A stretch of 17,545 nt of DNA from a bacterium (GTDB taxonomy: Bacteria; Gemmatimonadota; Gemmatimonadetes; Gemmatimonadales; Gemmatimonadaceae): the NCBI GenBank assembly GCA_021802745.1, contig JAJZRK010000047.1:1-17545 (forward strand). Direction: 5' to 3'. Both the position numbers and the translations under genes were made by a program. Each line of letters opens with the position of its first letter. Positions within the stretch are counted from its first letter, which is position 1. This document shows, in pieces, positions 15,441-17,545 of this stretch. The notes beneath the pieces are model-generated. The model was given only the letters and a program-made list of their open reading frames with translations. It was not told the origin of the DNA and ran no database searches.

Positions 15441-16694
15441 ATGAACTCGATGTCCCACGATCGTCACCTGCGCTGCTCCTTCTGCGGCAAGTCCAAGGAT
15501 GCCGTCCGGAAGTTCATTTCCGGGCCCTCCGTGTACATCTGCAACGAGTGCATCGCGCTATGCAACGAAATCCTCGCCGAGGACGAAGAGCGCGAAGTGG
15601 GTGAGGCGGTGACGCGCGTGCCGGCGCCGCAGGAGATCAAGGACGTCCTCGACCAGTACGTGATCGGGCAGGAAGCGGCCAAGAAGACGCTCGCCGTGGC
15701 CGTGTACAACCACTACAAGCGGATCAACAGCCCCAAGCGCGACGGCGACGTCGAGCTGGACAAGTCGAACATCCTGCTCATCGGCCCGACCGGCGTGGGC
15801 AAGACGCTGCTGGCGCAGACGCTGGCGCGCATCCTCGACGTGCCGTTCACCATCGCCGACGCAACGACGCTGACGGAAGCGGGCTACGTGGGCGAGGACG
15901 TGGAGAACATCCTCGTGCGGCTGCTGCAGGCCGGCGACTTCAATGTCGCCGAGTGCGAGCGCGGCATCGTGTACATTGACGAACTCGACAAGATCGCGCG
16001 CAAGAGCGAGAACCCGAGCATCACGCGCGACGTGTCGGGCGAGGGCGTGCAGCAGGCCCTGCTGAAGATCCTCGAGGGGACGGTGGCGAGCGTGCCGCCG
16101 CAGGGCGGGCGCAAGCACCCGCAGCAGGAATACATCCAGATCAACACCAAGGACATCCTGTTCGTCTGCGGCGGCGCCTTCGACGGCCTCGAGAAGATCA
16201 TCGAGGCGCGGCTGGGCAAGCGACAGATCGGCTTCAGCGCCGAGGACCAGCTGGCGGCGAAGGGCGGCACGGCGGCGCACATCTTCAAGTTCGTCGAGCC
16301 CGACGACCTGCTGCGGTTCGGCCTGATCCCGGAGCTCGTGGGCCGCTTGCCGGTCTCGGTGGCCCTGGAGTCGCTGGACGAGGTGGCGCTGGTGCGCATC
16401 CTCAAGGAGCCCAAGAACGCCATCACCAAGCAGTTCGCCAAGCTGTTCGAACTCGAGGACGTGACGCTGACGTTCGACGAGGGGGCGCTGAAGGCGATCG
16501 CCAAGAAGGCGCTCGACCGCGGCACCGGCGCGCGCGGCCTGCGCGCCATCGTCGAGGAGCTGCTGCTCGACACGATGTTCGAGCTGCCGGGGCGCGACGA
16601 CGTGGTGGGGGTGACGGTGACCGAGGCGACGGTGACCAACAAGCAGCCGCCGTTGCTGGAGCTGAGTGCGAAGCGGCAGAAGAAAGAAGCGTGA
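15441..16694 (+). CDS. clpX: ATP-dependent Clp protease ATP-binding subunit ClpX
   Basis: A 417-residue AAA+ unfoldase that recognises tagged or degron-bearing proteins and threads them into ClpP. The N-terminal zinc-binding domain has C12-x2-C15 and C34-x2-C37. The AAA+ module has Walker A GPTGVGKT (115-122), pore loop 1 GYVG (148-151), Walker B IVYIDE (176-181), the RKH loop (224-226) and a sensor-2 motif GTGARGLR. The ClpP-docking loop is IGF (263-265), so pairing with the adjacent ClpP is expected. GAGG lies 4 nt before ATG 15441; a second ATG three codons later is possible. An 11-bp repeat array starts 7 bp after its stop. Confidence 0.98.
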   Translation: MNSMSHDRHLRCSFCGKSKDAVRKFISGPSVYICNECIALCNEILAEDEEREVGEAVTRVPAPQEIKDVLDQYVIGQEAAKKTLAVAVYNHYKRINSPKRDGDVELDKSNILLIGPTGVGKTLLAQTLARILDVPFTIADATTLTEAGYVGEDVENILVRLLQAGDFNVAECERGIVYIDELDKIARKSENPSITRDVSGEGVQQALLKILEGTVASVPPQGGRKHPQQEYIQINTKDILFVCGGAFDGLEKIIEARLGKRQIGFSAEDQLAAKGGTAAHIFKFVEPDDLLRFGLIPELVGRLPVSVALESLDEVALVRILKEPKNAITKQFAKLFELEDVTLTFDEGALKAIAKKALDRGTGARGLRAIVEELLLDTMFELPGRDDVVGVTVTEATVTNKQPPLLELSAKRQKKEA

Positions 16695-16701
16695 GTGAGA
16701 G

Positions 16702-16745
16702 AGAAACAACAGAGAGACAACAGAGAAACAACAGAAAGACAACAG
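16702..16745 (+). repeat. 11-bp tandem repeat array, copy 3 (after clpX)
   Basis: Four contiguous units: AGAAACAACAG, AGAGACAACAG, AGAAACAACAG, AAAGACAACAG. The last unit and the following AGGG are the same as in the array after tRNA-Leu. The array abuts a perfect GC hairpin. Confidence 0.92.
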
Positions 16746-16777
16746 AGGGCGGGGGCGAGTCCCCCGCCCTATCGTTT
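16746..16777 (+). terminator. clpX terminator
   Basis: AGGGCGGGGG (16746-16755), loop CGAGT, CCCCCGCCCT (16761-16770): a perfect 10-bp stem followed by ATCGTTT. It begins at the base after the last 11-mer. A likely intrinsic terminator with a short T-run, separating clpX from lon. Confidence 0.6.
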
Positions 16778-16783
16778 ATCGCC

Positions 16784-16820
16784 ATCCGGAATCGTGTTCC
16801 CGAATCCCTATCCGGATTCC
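16784..16820 (+). promoter_or_regulatory. Repeated ATCCGGA sites upstream of lon
   Basis: ATCCGGA occurs at 16784-16790 and 16810-16816, 26 bp apart. The second lies within the 8-bp palindrome ATCCGGAT, and GGAATC (16788-16793) and GATTCC (16815-16820) are inverted. The position just before lon suggests an operator. No known heat-shock element matches. Confidence 0.3.
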
Positions 16821-16840
16821 AAATCCCATATCTTTGTCAG

Positions 16841-17545
16841 ATGACCCAGAAGTTCTACCGTGACGCCGAGATTCTCGAGGCCGCCGACCGCCTGCCGGTG
16901 CTGCCGCTGCGCGATGTGGTGCTCTTTCCCCACGTCGCCATGCCCCTGCTCGTGGGGCGGGCGGGTTCGCTGGCAGCGCTCGAGGCCGCCGAGGCGGGCG
17001 ACAAGCTGATCCTGCTGCTCACGCAGCGCGACAGCAGCATCCAGGATCCGGCGGCGGCCGACCTCTATCGCGTCGGCACGCTGGCGCGCGTGCTGCAGTT
17101 CACCCGCCTGCCGAACGGGGCGGCGCGGGTGCTCATCGAGGGCCTGGCGCGGGCGGCAGTGGAGCGGTTCGTGTCGGGCGCCAAACTGCTGCGCGCGGTG
17201 GTGAAGCCGCACCCGTTTGCGGTGGTGCCCGGCGATGGGGTGCAGGACGAGGCGCGCAAGGCGCTTGCCCTGTTCGAGGAGTACGTCACGCATCACCGGC
17301 GCCTGCCGCCAGAAGTCACGGCGCTCGTGCAGTCGGCGAGCAGCCTCGAACGGCAGGGATGCGGCATCGCCGCGCATCTGGCCGTGCGGCATGAAACGCG
17401 CCAGACGCTGCTCGAGGCGCCCCGCCTCGTGGACCTCTTCCGCGCGCTCTCCGAACTGACGGCGGGAGAGACGGAACTGCTTCGCCTCGAACGGAAGATC
17501 GAGGACGACGTGCGGGGGTCGCTGTTCCAGAACCAGCGCGAGTTC
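16841..17545 (+). CDS. lon: Lon protease, N-terminal part (truncated by window edge)
   Basis: 235 codons are visible and the frame is open at the window end. The sequence is the Lon N-terminal substrate-recognition domain: LPVLPLRDVVLFPHVAMPLLVGR (residues 18-40), the VGTLARVLQFTRLPNGAARVLIEGLARA strand region (75-103), then the start of the helical segment ending near LRLERKIEDDVRGSLFQNQREF. The AAA+ and Ser-Lys protease domains lie beyond the edge. Lon degrades misfolded and regulatory proteins in the cytosol. The ATG at 16841 has no Shine-Dalgarno, and a TATCTT sits only 6 bp upstream, so a leaderless transcript is possible. The 146-bp gap from clpX contains a repeat array and terminator, so lon probably has its own promoter. 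Confidence 0.95.
   Translation, partial: MTQKFYRDAEILEAADRLPVLPLRDVVLFPHVAMPLLVGRAGSLAALEAAEAGDKLILLLTQRDSSIQDPAAADLYRVGTLARVLQFTRLPNGAARVLIEGLARAAVERFVSGAKLLRAVVKPHPFAVVPGDGVQDEARKALALFEEYVTHHRRLPPEVTALVQSASSLERQGCGIAAHLAVRHETRQTLLEAPRLVDLFRALSELTAGETELLRLERKIEDDVRGSLFQNQREF

Noticed and set aside
15558..16742. Leftward 394-codon open frame opposite clpX
   Set aside because: Antisense shadow of clpX that also begins within the 11-bp repeats.

Overview
This is GC-rich bacterial chromosome, densely coding and free of insertion sequences, integrases and phage genes. The gene content is that of a Gram-negative-type cell: a periplasmic HtrA/Deg protease, an ECF-type promoter in front of it, and the tig-clpP-clpX-lon order. 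The overall flavour suggests Gemmatimonadota or another deep-branching high-GC phylum. That placement is an inference, because no ribosomal RNA or marker comparison could be made here.

Layout. (1) Positions 1-4013 are an envelope and glycolipid region. A PAP2-type phosphatase (cut by the left edge) and an alkaline-phosphatase-superfamily phosphodiesterase read leftward. Divergent from them, a GT4 mannosyltransferase-like enzyme and an unusual GtrA-GT2 fusion read rightward. The control region between them carries several GTCACG/CGTGAC half-sites. (2) Positions 4051-7847 are a leftward phosphate operon: PhoU-like (DUF47) protein, then PiT phosphate transporter, then polyphosphate kinase. The genes are 2 bp and 15 bp apart, so import and storage of phosphate are probably expressed together. 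(3) Positions 8037-8816 hold a rhomboid protease, divergent from dnaK across a 371-bp gap. (4) Positions 9188-17545 are a rightward protein-quality-control island: dnaK, htrA/degP, tRNA-Leu(UAG), trigger factor, clpP, clpX and lon (cut by the right edge). Folding, envelope proteolysis and the two main cytosolic ATP-dependent proteases therefore sit in one stretch.

The most unusual content is not a gene. An 11-bp tandem repeat (about AGAGACAACAG, with no T on the coding strand) occurs in three arrays. Each lies immediately 3' of a gene (htrA, the tRNA, clpX), each is followed by AGGG, and in two cases (htrA, clpX) the AGGG opens a compact GC-rich hairpin. After the tRNA the array is mirrored by an inverted array, giving a 35-bp inverted repeat with two mismatches. 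Downstream of dnaK a different word, the 7-mer AGATGTG, forms the same architecture: four tandem copies, a GC-rich core, then four copies of CTCCCAT in inverted orientation. This looks like a family of short-tandem-repeat 3' elements associated with gene ends. Their origin and function cannot be settled from one window.

Starts were chosen by Shine-Dalgarno match and family N-termini where possible. Several genes (phosphodiesterase, GtrA-GT2, rhomboid, htrA, tig, lon) have no clear Shine-Dalgarno sequence, and those starts are less certain.
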